Positions 8,060-16,249 of a stretch of DNA of 64,000 bases are shown piece by piece. The notes under the pieces are model-generated. The model saw only the letters and a program-made list of their open reading frames with translations, was not told where the DNA came from and ran no database searches. Both the position numbers and the translations under genes were made by a program. The DNA lies in contig CATLBH010000005.1 in NCBI GenBank assembly GCA_949878745.1, positions 1 through 64,000 of the forward strand. The letters run 5' to 3'. How positions within the stretch are numbered: position 1 is the first letter of the stretch; each line of letters begins with the position of its first letter. Source of the stretch: an uncultured Ruminiclostridium sp. GTDB lineage: Bacteria; Bacillota; Clostridia; Oscillospirales; Ruminococcaceae.

Positions 8060-10138
8060 TCATTCGGGATCCTTTTCAAAATCGCAGCCCTCGGCGGCGC
8101 AGTAAATCTTTCCCTTTTTCCCCGCCTTTTTAAACAGCGTTTTTCCGCATTTGGGGCAGGTTTCGGGAATGGGGGTGTCCCATGTCATATAGTTGCAGTC
8201 CTTATAGTTTTCGCAGCCGAAAAAGGGCTTTCCTTTTTTGGACTTTTTGGCTAACATTTTTCCGCCGCATTTGGGGCACAGTCCCCCCGTTTCGGTGACT
8301 ATCCGCTTGGTGTTTTTACAGTCGGGGAAACCCGAACAGCCCAAAAATTTCCCATAGGGGCCTATTTTTATCACCATAGGTTTTCCGCACTGTTCACATA
8401 AAATATCGGTGGGTTCGTCGGGAACCTTTACACGCTTTCCGTCCAGATCCTTTTCCGCTCGGGTAAGGGTTTTGGAAAAATCGGCGTAAAACTCCTTAAG
8501 AACGTCTACCCACTCCTCTTTCCCCTCTTCTATTTTATCAAGATTGTCCTCCATTTTGGCGGTAAACTTTACGTCCACTATGTGCTTGAAATGATCCTCG
8601 AGAAGGACAGTTATGGTGTCGCCTAAGGGGGTGGGCTTAAGCTGTTTCTGGTCAAATTCCACATAATGTCTGTCCAAAATGGTGGAAACGGTGGTGGCGT
8701 AGGTGGAGGGGCGTCCGATTCCGTTTTCCTCCATCGCCTTTATAATGCTGGCTTCGTTGAAGCGGGGGGGCGGCTGGGTGAAATGCTGATTGCCGCCCAG
8801 CTCGGTTATGTTAAGCACTTCTCCCGCGTTAAGCTTGGGGAGTGCGCCGCCGTTTTCCTCGTCGTTTTCGGCGGTATCGGTATAAAGCTTGGTGAAGCCG
8901 TCGAATTTTACGGTGTAGCCGTTGGCCTTAAAGATACAGTTTCCCGCCTTTACGGTAACGGAGACGGTGTTTAGCTGGGCGTTGGCCATCTGGCTGGCGA
9001 TAAAGCGCTCCCAGATAAGCTTATACAGCCGGTATTGGTCGGAGGTGAGGCTTGACTTTACCCGCTGGGGGGTAAGGTCGATTGTGGAGGGTCTTATGGC
9101 CTCGTGGGCGTCCTGAGCGTCGCTTTTGGACTTATAGACTCTGGGCTTATCGGGCAGGTATTCCTCGCCGAAGGTGTTCTTTATCAGCTCGGAGGCCGCC
9201 GCCTTGGCTTCGTCGGAGATTCTCAGGCTGTCGCTTCTCATATAGGTTATAAGACCAACGGCGCCCTGTCCCTCTATTTCGATTCCCTCGTAAAGCTCCT
9301 GAGCCGCTTTCATGGTGCGGCGGGAATTGAAGCTTAAACGGTGGTTGGCTTCCTGCTGAAGGGTGGAGGTGGTGAAGGGTGGGGCGGGCTGTTTTTTTCG
9401 GGTGGACTTTTTGATGTTGTCCACAACAAACTCCTTGTCTTTAAGATAAGCCAGTATTTTGTCGGCTTCCTCCTTACAGCCTATTTCCGCTTTTTCGCCG
9501 TTAACCTCGGAAAGCTTTATGGGGAAGGTTTTTTTGTTTAATGGGGTGCTTGCCTTTCCGTCGATACTCCAGTATTCCTTGGGGACAAAGGCTTTGATTT
9601 CGTTTTCACGATCGACTATAAGCTTTACCACGACGGACTGAACCCTTCCCGCGGAAAGGCCGCGCCTTACCTTCTTCCAAAGGAAGGGGCTTAATTTATA
9701 TCCGACGATTCTGTCTAAGATTCGTCTCGCCTGTTGGGCGTTTATCAGGTCGCCGTCAAGGCTTCTGGGGTGTTCCATTCCCGTTTTAACACCGCTTTTG
9801 GTGATTTCGGAGAAAGTGACTCTTATGGGCTTGCTCCCGTCCAGTCCCAGCACCTCGGCCAGATGCCATGATATGGCTTCGCCCTCTCTATCAGGGTCGG
9901 TAGCCAGATAAACGGTGTCGGATTTTTTCACGCAGCTTTTCAAATCCTTTATAAGAGCCGCTTTATCCTTTTTATTTTCGTAAACGGGGGCAAAATCGTT
10001 ATCCACGTCCACGCCCAGCTTGGATTTCGGAAGATCGCGGATATGACCGACGCAGGCCACAACGTGGTACTTGCTGCCTAAGTATTTCTGTACGGTTTTC
10101 GCCTTGGAGGGCGACTCTAAGATTACTAAATCGGACAA
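8060..10138 (-). CDS. topA: DNA topoisomerase I
   Basis: 692-aa type IA topoisomerase that relaxes negative supercoils. The N-terminal Toprim domain starts LVILESPSKAK and has the metal-binding TDPDREGEA. The catalytic tyrosine lies in GLITYMRSDSLRIS (about residue 300). The C-terminus carries three four-cysteine zinc ribbons (CEQCGKPM, CPKCGGKM, CPKCGKTLF), as in most Firmicute TopA. The start codon is TTG at 10138, preceded by a perfect AGGAGG nine bases upstream. The next ATG would remove part of Toprim. In many Clostridia topA precedes trmFO, as here in the direction of transcription. Confidence 0.97.
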   Translation of the reverse strand: MSDLVILESPSKAKTVQKYLGSKYHVVACVGHIRDLPKSKLGVDVDNDFAPVYENKKDKAALIKDLKSCVKKSDTVYLATDPDREGEAISWHLAEVLGLDGSKPIRVTFSEITKSGVKTGMEHPRSLDGDLINAQQARRILDRIVGYKLSPFLWKKVRRGLSAGRVQSVVVKLIVDRENEIKAFVPKEYWSIDGKASTPLNKKTFPIKLSEVNGEKAEIGCKEEADKILAYLKDKEFVVDNIKKSTRKKQPAPPFTTSTLQQEANHRLSFNSRRTMKAAQELYEGIEIEGQGAVGLITYMRSDSLRISDEAKAAASELIKNTFGEEYLPDKPRVYKSKSDAQDAHEAIRPSTIDLTPQRVKSSLTSDQYRLYKLIWERFIASQMANAQLNTVSVTVKAGNCIFKANGYTVKFDGFTKLYTDTAENDEENGGALPKLNAGEVLNITELGGNQHFTQPPPRFNEASIIKAMEENGIGRPSTYATTVSTILDRHYVEFDQKQLKPTPLGDTITVLLEDHFKHIVDVKFTAKMEDNLDKIEEGKEEWVDVLKEFYADFSKTLTRAEKDLDGKRVKVPDEPTDILCEQCGKPMVIKIGPYGKFLGCSGFPDCKNTKRIVTETGGLCPKCGGKMLAKKSKKGKPFFGCENYKDCNYMTWDTPIPETCPKCGKTLFKKAGKKGKIYCAAEGCDFEKDPE

Positions 10139-10206
10139 GGTTTGTTTCCTCCTGTTGCATTTTGGGGTAGGGTAGGCGCAAAAACATTAATAACAAGTTC
10201 TAACTA

Positions 10207-10299
10207 ATACTAATCTTCGGTCAACATTTTTTGTCTATAATCCGACCAAAGATTAGTATTAAACTGTGGATATTACGTAAGTTTAAAAGGGATTGGTAT
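10207..10299. repeat. Paired-hairpin element, incomplete
   Basis: The first hairpin (10207-10260) has arms TAATCTTCGGTCA and CGACCAAAGATTA with the same ACATTTTTTGTCTATAAT-type loop as other copies. It continues without the usual linker into the right half of a second hairpin type (AGTTTAAAAGGGATTGGTAT), whose left arm is missing. It occupies the topA upstream region. Confidence 0.65.
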
Positions 10300-10310
10300 A
10301 AAATACGATA

Positions 10311-10361
10311 ATTCTTTTTTCGCTTCATTTTTGAGATACAAAAAGGAAGCGAAAAAAGAAT
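10311..10361. terminator. Perfect 16-bp stem hairpin, possible terminator
   Basis: ATTCTTTTTTCGCTTC (10311-10326) pairs perfectly with GAAGCGAAAAAAGAAT (10346-10361) across a 19-base loop. It lies between topA (leftward) and the RNA methyltransferase gene, whose transcription runs toward it, so it probably ends that transcript. T-richness is inside the stem rather than after it, so strength is uncertain. Confidence 0.5.
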
Positions 10362-10366
10362 CGGTT

Positions 10367-10528
10367 TTATTCTCGCCTCTATTGCAAATGCCGCATATCC
10401 TGTCGGCATAAATTTCGCGTGTTTTCGCTGTCGTAATTGACTTGCGGCAGCAAGCCTGCGTCCTCCGCCTCGATACGCAAATTTCTGCTCGACATTATAT
10501 GCACCATTTGCAACAGAGGCGAGTATAA
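10367..10528. repeat. MITE-like element F with 24-bp inverted ends
   Basis: The left end TTATTCTCGCCTCTATTGCA (continuing to 10390) is inverted at 10505-10528 with about two mismatches over 24 bases. The interior contains TTGACTTGCGGCAGCAAGCCTGCG, a hairpin core (given in parts: TTGA, arm CTTGC, loop GGCA, arm GCAAG, CCTGCG) also present in the elements at 16250, 16513, 57432 and at the right window edge. No ORF is supported. Together with 10207-10361 it fills the 398-bp gap between topA and the methyltransferase. Confidence 0.65.
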
Positions 10529-10536
10529 CGCGAATT

Positions 10537-11322
10537 TTACCGTTTCCGGCTCATTTCATAACATAATATTGCCGCCGCGGCCGCCGCGTTCAGCGATTCC
10601 GCAGTGTGTATCGGAATATACAGCTTTTCGCATTGCTCCGCCGCCGATTCGCTTATCCCGTGACCCTCGTTGCCTATAATCAGCGCCGTTTTTTTCGGAA
10701 AGGGAAACTCCCCCAGCTTTTTGGCGGATTTGTCAAGCATCGCCGCGTAAAGAGCAAAACCCGAATTTTTAAGACGAGCCAGTGCCCCCAAAAAATTATC
10801 TTCGGCGCAAAAGGGGGTAAGGCGAAGGGCGCTGCCCATGGACGCGCGAAGAGCCTTTGGGGAATAGGGGTCGGCGCAGCCCGAGCTTAAAATCACCCCG
10901 CCGATACCGAAGGCCTCGGCGGTTCTTATTATGGTGCCTAAATTACCCGGGTCCTGTATTCCGTCCAAAAGAATTATTTTTTCTTTCTCTATTATTCTAT
11001 CAAGATTTTCGGATTTGTCAAGAAGTTTCGCGGCAAGAAAAATTCCCTGGGGCGTTTTTTGTCCGCTTATATAGGAATAAACCTCCTCCGTGACGGTATA
11101 TGTCGGACAAATCTCCGACAGAGATTTTACCGTTTCGGGGAATTTTTTCTCCGCTTCCTCGGAAAACAGCGCGTATTCCGCCTTAAGACCCGCTCTTAAC
11201 GCTTCGGCGCAAAGCTTTTCGCCCTCCAGCGCCATAAGATTTTCCTTTTCCCTAAGCTTTTTATCGTTAATTAGCCCTCGGCTTCTTGCGACGATTTGAT
11301 TTTTTCTTGACGAGATTATCAT
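10537..11322 (-). CDS. SpoU/TrmH-family RNA 2'-O-methyltransferase
   Basis: About 261-aa SAM-dependent RNA ribose methyltransferase of the TrmH/SpoU class with an N-terminal L30e-like RNA-binding substrate domain (residues 1-95) and a C-terminal trefoil-knot domain. The three family motifs are visible: DGIQDPGNLGTIIRTAEAFG (motif 1), LIIGNEGHGI (motif 2) and IPIHTAESLNAAAAAA (motif 3). The start at 11322 places a GGAG site eight bases upstream; the ATG at 11328 is only two bases from it. The target nucleotide (rRNA or tRNA) cannot be assigned. Confidence 0.9.
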   Translation of the reverse strand: MIISSRKNQIVARSRGLINDKKLREKENLMALEGEKLCAEALRAGLKAEYALFSEEAEKKFPETVKSLSEICPTYTVTEEVYSYISGQKTPQGIFLAAKLLDKSENLDRIIEKEKIILLDGIQDPGNLGTIIRTAEAFGIGGVILSSGCADPYSPKALRASMGSALRLTPFCAEDNFLGALARLKNSGFALYAAMLDKSAKKLGEFPFPKKTALIIGNEGHGISESAAEQCEKLYIPIHTAESLNAAAAAAILCYEMSRKR

Positions 11323-11350
11323 TGACATTGCTCCGTTGTTATGGTATTCT
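11322..11350 (+). promoter_or_regulatory. Sigma-A promoter for the 11396 membrane protein gene
   Basis: TTGACA (11322-11327), 17 bases, then TATTCT (11345-11350). It overlaps the start region of the divergent methyltransferase gene. A GAGG site precedes the ATG at 11396. Confidence 0.7.
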
Positions 11351-11395
11351 ATGATTACAGCAAAATATTCATTGTTTTTAACGAGGTAAAAATAT

Positions 11396-12406
11396 ATGAG
11401 CTTTTCCGAATTAAAAGCCCTTGCTCCCCAAACGGGTCTTGAATGGTACGGGGATAATGTTTGTCTAAAAGGCAGTATAAGGGACTATCCCGTTTACATA
11501 GCCGATCGGGGCGAATGCCGCGAGTATCTTCTTACGGTTTTTTGCAGGGTCAGAGCCGATGCTGAGGACTTGTTTACCGCGAAAATCAACCTTTTACTTG
11601 AGGATATGCCGAAAAACTGCGTAGTCGGCCGAAAAAACGAGTTAAATTTTCAGCAGATCAGGTTCAACGCCGATTTTCTGTATCAGGAAAACTTGGGGCT
11701 TCTGGGGGATTTTGTGCTGAATATGTGTAAGGCGGCCGACGGTTTCGAGCTTCTGCCCACGGAGGCGGATACGGTATTGGCTCTGCCGAAAACCGAGTCA
11801 GTGCCCCCAAAAAAGGGAAAAAGCGGTTCCGTATCCGTAAAGGAAAAACCGAAAAACGCTGTTTCCAAAGGCTTCGACAAATACAGCCTGAGGGGACTTT
11901 TCGGGGCGCTTATCGGCGGAGCGGCTATGGCGGTCGTTTCCTCCACTATGGCGGACAAGGATCCCACCGATATCGGCGCGCTTTTAAGCAGCTGGGCGGC
12001 GGGGGCGCTTATCGCTTTGGTCACCCTTGCGGATTACAGCTTTCTGGCGAAAAAAATCGACATTTTCGGCACAATCGCCTGTTCGCTTATAACACTTTTT
12101 TCCTGCTTTTTCTGCTCCATTTTCGGTATTTTGAGGATAATGACCGATACCGTCAGAACTCTCGACCCCTCCGCAGGCTTTATGGATTCGGCGCTCAACT
12201 GGCAATACTACGCTCAGCTTTTTCCCGACATACCGGGATATTTCCTTTCGCTTATCGTCAAAAACCTTTTTATGGCGCTGACGGCTTCGGTGATCTTTTA
12301 TACCTTTTATTACCGCCGCCATCAGGATATAATGTATTCCGACGGCACGGATATTTTAACCGATGAAGGTGAAAAGAAAAAGAAGAAAAAAGGAAAAACT
12401 ATCTGA
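11396..12406 (+). CDS. Unrecognised membrane protein with soluble N-terminal domain
   Basis: 336 aa, family not recognised. Residues 1-125 look soluble and mixed alpha/beta. A Lys/Ser/Pro-rich linker follows (about 125-165), then four hydrophobic segments: about 167-190 (GALIGGAAMAVV), 200-218, 225-250 (IACSLITLFSCFFCSIFGIL) and 285-305. The C-terminus is strongly basic (KKKKKKGKTI), consistent with a cytosolic tail. GAGG lies nine bases before the ATG and a good promoter lies at 11322-11350. It is transcribed alone and converges on rplT. Function unknown. Confidence 0.75.
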   Translation: MSFSELKALAPQTGLEWYGDNVCLKGSIRDYPVYIADRGECREYLLTVFCRVRADAEDLFTAKINLLLEDMPKNCVVGRKNELNFQQIRFNADFLYQENLGLLGDFVLNMCKAADGFELLPTEADTVLALPKTESVPPKKGKSGSVSVKEKPKNAVSKGFDKYSLRGLFGALIGGAAMAVVSSTMADKDPTDIGALLSSWAAGALIALVTLADYSFLAKKIDIFGTIACSLITLFSCFFCSIFGILRIMTDTVRTLDPSAGFMDSALNWQYYAQLFPDIPGYFLSLIVKNLFMALTASVIFYTFYYRRHQDIMYSDGTDILTDEGEKKKKKKGKTI

Positions 12407-12481
12407 AAAGGCAATTTTTTAGAGAATACCGTTAATTCCCGCAAATCGGTTCCGCCAAAAACACAGCTTCGTAAAAACACG

Positions 12482-12514
12482 AATATCACGCCCGAATCGA
12501 TAAGGCGTGATATT
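12482..12514 (-). terminator. Terminator of the infC-rpmI-rplT operon
   Basis: AATATCACGCC (12482-12492) pairs with GGCGTGATATT (12504-12514), an 11-bp perfect stem. On the minus strand it is followed by CGTGTTTTT. It lies directly beyond the rplT stop and would also face the convergent 11396 gene. Confidence 0.7.
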
Positions 12515-12524
12515 TCAAAGTAAA

Positions 12525-12878
12525 TTAAAGTGCGGCCTTAGCCTTCTCGCAGAGAGAAGTAAAAGCGGTGGGGTCGCTTATCGCGATCTCGGAGAGCATT
12601 TTTCTGTTAAGGGTGACGTCAGCCTTTTTAAGACCGTTTATAAACGTGGAATAATTCATATCGTTAAGCTTGCAGGCGGCGCTGATTCTGGTGATCCACA
12701 ATCTGCGGAAATCTCTTTTCTTTAAGCGTCTGCTGATATAAGCGTACTGGCCGGATTTCCAAACCGCTTCCTTGGCGGTTTTAAAGAGTCTGCTTTTGCC
12801 GCCCCAGTAGCCCTTTGCTAATTTAAGTGTCTTGTTTCTTCTCTTGCGTGTCGCGAGTGCGCCTTTTACACGAGCCAT
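12525..12878 (-). CDS. rplT: 50S ribosomal protein L20
   Basis: 117-aa L20, an early-assembly protein of the large subunit and, in Firmicutes, repressor of its own infC-rpmI-rplT operon through a structured leader. The N-terminus [16 protein letters not shown] and the globular [19 protein letters not shown] are diagnostic. The start follows a perfect AGGAGG. It is last in the operon, before a strong hairpin terminator. Confidence 0.98.
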   Translation of the reverse strand: MARVKGALATRKRRNKTLKLAKGYWGGKSRLFKTAKEAVWKSGQYAYISRRLKKRDFRRLWITRISAACKLNDMNYSTFINGLKKADVTLNRKMLSEIAISDPTAFTSLCEKAKAAL

Positions 12879-12909
12879 TGTCGTTTCCTCCTTTTAATCT
12901 GATTTACTC

Positions 12910-13113
12910 TTACTTGGCGTAAGGCATAAGTGCCTTGATTTCCTTCATATCCGCGTCGTTCGCATAGGAATTGGAACGGTTGTTGCGCTTGCGGTTGGTG
13001 GCCTTCTGCGCCAATCTGTGGCGGCGGTTGGTGGACTGGTACTTAACCTTGCCGTTGGCGGTAAATCTGAAACGCTTTTTGGCGCCGCTGTGGGTTTTGA
13101 TTTTGTTTTTCAT
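12910..13113 (-). CDS. rpmI: 50S ribosomal protein L35
   Basis: 67-aa L35 of the large ribosomal subunit. The N-terminus MKNKIKTHSGAKKRF and the highly basic RRHRLAQKATNRKR are typical, as is the length. A GGAGG site precedes the ATG. It lies 31 bp upstream of rplT. The 132-bp gap back to infC contains a hairpin with arms ATACGCCGC (13150-13158) and GCGGCGTAT (13182-13190). Confidence 0.98.
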   Translation of the reverse strand: MKNKIKTHSGAKKRFRFTANGKVKYQSTNRRHRLAQKATNRKRNNRSNSYANDADMKEIKALMPYAK

Positions 13114-13245
13114 TTATATTGCCTCCATTCTTGTTTTTTTACTTTATACATACGCCGCCGCACTTTGTGTCGTGTCGCTTTGCGGCGTATTATCAACGCC
13201 TTTATGACGATTGATTTTTCTTTTCGGAACCGATTTTTCGGCGAA

Positions 13246-13833
13246 TTATTCCGCCTTTTCCTCTTTATCCTTATCCCGAGCCTCCTCGGTCTTGGGCTTG
13301 GCTTTTTTTGCCGCGGGAGCAGCCTTCGGCACCAACACCGCGGTAAAGTTCTTTCCTTCAAGCACGGAGGGCTTATCCGCCGCGCCGAATTCGGAGGCCG
13401 CTTCCATAAAGCGCTTCATAAGATCCTCGCCCAGATTCATATGGGAAAGCTCTCTCGCTCTTTTAAAGCGGATCTTTACTTTTACCTTGTCGCCGTTCTG
13501 TAAGAACTTCACGGCCTGAGACACCTTTCGGTTAAAGTCGTTGGCCTCGATATTAAGGAACATTCTAACTTCCTTTAATTCCGACTGTTTTTGGTTCTTC
13601 ATGGCTTCTTTTTCTTTTTTCGCCTGCTCAAAGCGATATTTGCCGTAATCCATAATACGGCATACGGGGGGATTCCCCTGGGGTGCGATAAGCACAAGGT
13701 CGAGATCGGCGTCGACAGCCTTTTGCATTGCGTCATCCGAGGACATTATTCCCATCTGTTCGTTGTCGGGTCCTATAACGCGGACCTGTTTTTCACGGAT
13801 TTCCTCGTTGATGAGGGGTTGTTTTGCGGCTAT
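13246..13833 (-). CDS. infC: Translation initiation factor IF-3
   Basis: IF-3 binds the 30S subunit, rejects non-canonical start codons and prevents premature 50S joining. N-domain PLINEEIREKQVRVIG, linker, then C-domain with EVRMFLNIEANDFNRK and VKVKIRFKRARE, followed by a Lys/Ala/Glu-rich tail of about 30 residues. No ATG is available. A GTG at 13842 lies inside what looks like an extended Shine-Dalgarno (AAGGAAGTG), one base after AAAGGA. I therefore prefer the in-frame AUA at 13833, six bases beyond that motif. This would mirror the non-AUG (AUU) infC starts of E. coli and Bacillus that allow autoregulation by IF-3. A pipeline would call 13842. Confidence 0.93.
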   Translation of the reverse strand: MAAKQPLINEEIREKQVRVIGPDNEQMGIMSSDDAMQKAVDADLDLVLIAPQGNPPVCRIMDYGKYRFEQAKKEKEAMKNQKQSELKEVRMFLNIEANDFNRKVSQAVKFLQNGDKVKVKIRFKRARELSHMNLGEDLMKRFMEAASEFGAADKPSVLEGKNFTAVLVPKAAPAAKKAKPKTEEARDKDKEEKAE

Positions 13834-13849
13834 TGCTAACACTTCCTTT

Positions 13850-14047
13850 CAAAAAATGAGTAAAAATTATATATTCACGGCAAAAATGCCGCAAAAAAGA
13901 CGTAAAGGCTTTTTGCCCTCACGCCGTGAAATCTCGAATATAAGTAAACTGCATCAAATAGCAATACAAACATACGAATTTCCGAAGTAAACGACCCTTT
14001 CGCTTACGCTGGGGGTGAGAGCAAGTCTGCTTGTGTTTATTCATCGC
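13850..14047 (-). promoter_or_regulatory. Structured 5' leader of infC-rpmI-rplT
   Basis: About 200 nt separate the promoter from infC. On the minus strand TTCACGGC/GCCGTGAA (13923-13930 with 13874-13881) closes a region holding a GGGCAAAAAGCC hairpin. The 3' arm can instead pair locally as GGCATTTTTGCC (13890-13879), followed by a T-rich tract. Mutually exclusive pairings like this fit the L20-controlled leaders known for this operon in Firmicutes. I cannot match the exact L20 consensus by eye. Confidence 0.5.
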
Positions 14048-14053
14048 TTTAAT

Positions 14054-14082
14054 ATTATAGCTTATTTTTTCTCATATGTCAA
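14054..14082 (-). promoter_or_regulatory. Consensus sigma-A promoter of infC operon
   Basis: Minus-strand TTGACA (14082-14077), 17 bases, TATAAT (14059-14054): a perfect consensus on both hexamers with optimal spacing. It drives the infC leader and operon. Confidence 0.9.
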
Positions 14083-14167
14083 TAGTTTTTTTAAATTTTT
14101 TATCGGGGGTTTAAATATGAAGGGAAATATGGTAAAATATATAAAAAACAACAGAAAGGATGTTTTT

Positions 14168-14644
14168 ATGCTAAAAGAAATTTTATCGGGAGATTCCTGC
14201 GCCGCCTGCCGCGTTTGCTGTGTGTTCGACCGGGAGGACAGCTGGGAAATGCCGCTTATTTCGCCCGAGCTTGCGGAAGAGATAAAAAGGGAAACGCCCG
14301 GCGTTAAAATCACAAGAACGGCGGGCAAGTACGGCGTTTTTGAAGCGGAATACGGAGAGGACGGTCTCGCCGAATGTCCGATGCTGACCGAAAAGGGGTG
14401 CCGCCTCGGAGAGCGGAAGCCCTTCGACTGCCGAATCTGGCCTTTCAGAGTGATGAGGAAAGGGAATATGCTTCTGCTCACCTTATCCCCCGTATGTGAA
14501 ACGGTATCGGGGCTTCCCGTATCAAAAATCTCCCAATTTGCCGCGAAAAACGCGGATAAAATATTTGAGGAAGCAAGGAAAAGCCCCGAAACGGTAAAGG
14601 CTTACATTGACGGTTATCCCGTCTTCGCGGTGAGGGAAGTCTGA
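14168..14644 (+). CDS. YkgJ-type cysteine-cluster protein
   Basis: 158-aa protein with the Cys-cluster of the YkgJ/CxxCxxCC family: C11, C14, C17 and C18 (SCAACRVCC), then CPMLTEKGC and FDCRIWPF. These probably bind zinc or an Fe-S cluster. The start at 14168 is chosen because AAAGGATG lies just upstream; an earlier in-frame start at 14015 would run through the infC promoter. The stop overlaps the ATG of tcdA (TGATG), so the two are translationally coupled. Biochemical role unknown. Confidence 0.82.
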   Translation: MLKEILSGDSCAACRVCCVFDREDSWEMPLISPELAEEIKRETPGVKITRTAGKYGVFEAEYGEDGLAECPMLTEKGCRLGERKPFDCRIWPFRVMRKGNMLLLTLSPVCETVSGLPVSKISQFAAKNADKIFEEARKSPETVKAYIDGYPVFAVREV

Positions 14645-15324
14645 TGGAAAACATTTATTCGAGAACAATCCCGCTTTTGGGCGAGGAAGGAGTCGAAAGG
14701 CTGAGAAAAAGCCGCGTGGCGATATTCGGGCTGGGAGGGGTAGGCTCCTATGCGGCGGAAAGCGTTGTCAGAGCGGGGGTGGGGAGCGTTATACTCACGG
14801 ACTGCGACATCGTATCGGAATCCAACCGAAACAGGCAGCTTTACGCATTAAAAAGCACCGTGGGAAGAGACAAGACGGACGCGGCAAGGGAAAGGTGTCT
14901 TGACATAAACCCCGAATGCGAGGTGATTGTCTTTAAAAAGACGGTCACTCCCGAGAATGTTTCGGAGTTTCCTCTTGAAGACTGTTCCTACGCGGTTGAC
15001 GCCATTGACGACGTAAGGGCTAAGAAGGCGCTTATCGTACGGTGCAAAGAGCTAAACGTGCCTGTTATTTCTTCAATGGGCACGGGGAACAAGCTTTATC
15101 CGGAGCGGCTTCGGGTAGCGGATATTTACGAAACCTCCGTTTGTCCTCTGGCGCGGGTGATGAGACATGATCTTAAGAAGCTCGGAGTTGAAAGTCTTAA
15201 GGTGGTTTTTTCCGACGAGGAGCCTAAGGTAAAGTGTTTTCCTCCCGCAAGCGTCAGCTTTGTGCCCGCCGCGGCGGGTCTGATTATCGGCGGGGAGGTA
15301 ATCAGAAGCCTGGCTGAGATATAG
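14644..15324 (+). CDS. tcdA: tRNA threonylcarbamoyladenosine dehydratase (TcdA-like E1 enzyme)
   Basis: 226-aa ThiF/E1-superfamily protein. TcdA cyclises t6A37 to ct6A in tRNAs decoding ANN codons, using ATP. The nucleotide-binding GLGGVG is at 29-34, then LTDCDIVSESNRNRQ with the conserved Asp and Arg residues. SSMGTGNKL and the TcdA-type ETSVCPLARVMRHDLKK follow, with C167 in the position of the conserved cysteine. Length is slightly short for TcdA (about 240-270). Other E1-like activities are possible but the CPLARVMR block favours TcdA. Confidence 0.87.
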   Translation: MENIYSRTIPLLGEEGVERLRKSRVAIFGLGGVGSYAAESVVRAGVGSVILTDCDIVSESNRNRQLYALKSTVGRDKTDAARERCLDINPECEVIVFKKTVTPENVSEFPLEDCSYAVDAIDDVRAKKALIVRCKELNVPVISSMGTGNKLYPERLRVADIYETSVCPLARVMRHDLKKLGVESLKVVFSDEEPKVKCFPPASVSFVPAAAGLIIGGEVIRSLAEI

Positions 15325-15344
15325 GCAAACGTCAAAGCCTTCGA

Positions 15345-16199
15345 TCAGATCTCGCCTCTTAAGCAGCGGAAAAATTCCCGTTCCACTCCCGTGAGCCTGC
15401 TCCCCTCACCAAAGACCATATAATCGCAGTACACGCGGCTTTCATCGCTTTTAACGGCAGCGAAACCAGAGGGAATATTCACGTCCAGAGCGGAAATTCT
15501 CATAAAGCCTTTGTTTAAAGCCGAAAGAAGTCTGCACCCGCTGTTTAAGTCATAGGCGCCTATGCGCTTTCCCAAGGCTTTTTCGGCGTAAAGCACGACC
15601 TCGGAATATTCCGACAGCTTATCGGAGCCGACCTCTCCCTCCTTGACGGCGGGATCGGTTTCGTTAAGAAGAATTCTCTCCTCCCCTCTTCCGATAAGCT
15701 GAAGTTTAAAGCCCTTATGCTCGTGCTCCTCCCGCGCGTCTTCTCCCTCGTCTTCGGTGAGACGTATTACGCCTATGTCCGCCTCTCCGCTTTCCACCAG
15801 CTCAAACACCCTTTCGGCATCGCAAAGGCGGTAGAAAAGAGAAAACTCCCTTTCCTGCTCATACTCCGCCGCGAAGTGTTCAAAGGCGTTATGGCAGTAG
15901 TCTATGCCGTTGGCGGCCACGGTAAAGCTTTTTATTTCCGTGCTGCCGTGAACGAATTTTTCGTCGAACTCGTCCGCCTGTCTTACAATACTTCGGGCGT
16001 ATTTTATTATTTCCTCGCCCCTTTTGGTGGGAACGACGCCTTTTGAGGTGCGCATAAAAATGGCGGTGCCTACACTTTTTTCAAAGTCCTTTATCGCCTT
16101 GCTCAGATTGGGCTGTCCCATGTACAGATTCTGCGCCGCCTTTGTGATGGAGCCTGTGCGAGCTACTTCCGAAATATAGCGGAGATGGGTGAGATTCAT
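15345..16199 (-). CDS. LysR-family transcriptional regulator
   Basis: 284 aa with an N-terminal winged helix (MNLTHLRYISEVARTGSITKAA) including the recognition region NLYMGQPNLSKAIKDFE, and a periplasmic-binding-protein-like effector domain from about residue 90. No dedicated neighbour is evident: it converges with tcdA (20 bp apart), and its upstream side is a repeat cluster. Regulated genes and ligand are unknown. Confidence 0.88.
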   Translation of the reverse strand: MNLTHLRYISEVARTGSITKAAQNLYMGQPNLSKAIKDFEKSVGTAIFMRTSKGVVPTKRGEEIIKYARSIVRQADEFDEKFVHGSTEIKSFTVAANGIDYCHNAFEHFAAEYEQEREFSLFYRLCDAERVFELVESGEADIGVIRLTEDEGEDAREEHEHKGFKLQLIGRGEERILLNETDPAVKEGEVGSDKLSEYSEVVLYAEKALGKRIGAYDLNSGCRLLSALNKGFMRISALDVNIPSGFAAVKSDESRVYCDYMVFGEGSRLTGVEREFFRCLRGEI

Positions 16200-16249
16200 T
16201 TTTTAAGTTCCTTTCCTTAAGAAGGTTTTTGCCGATATTTCCGATATTA

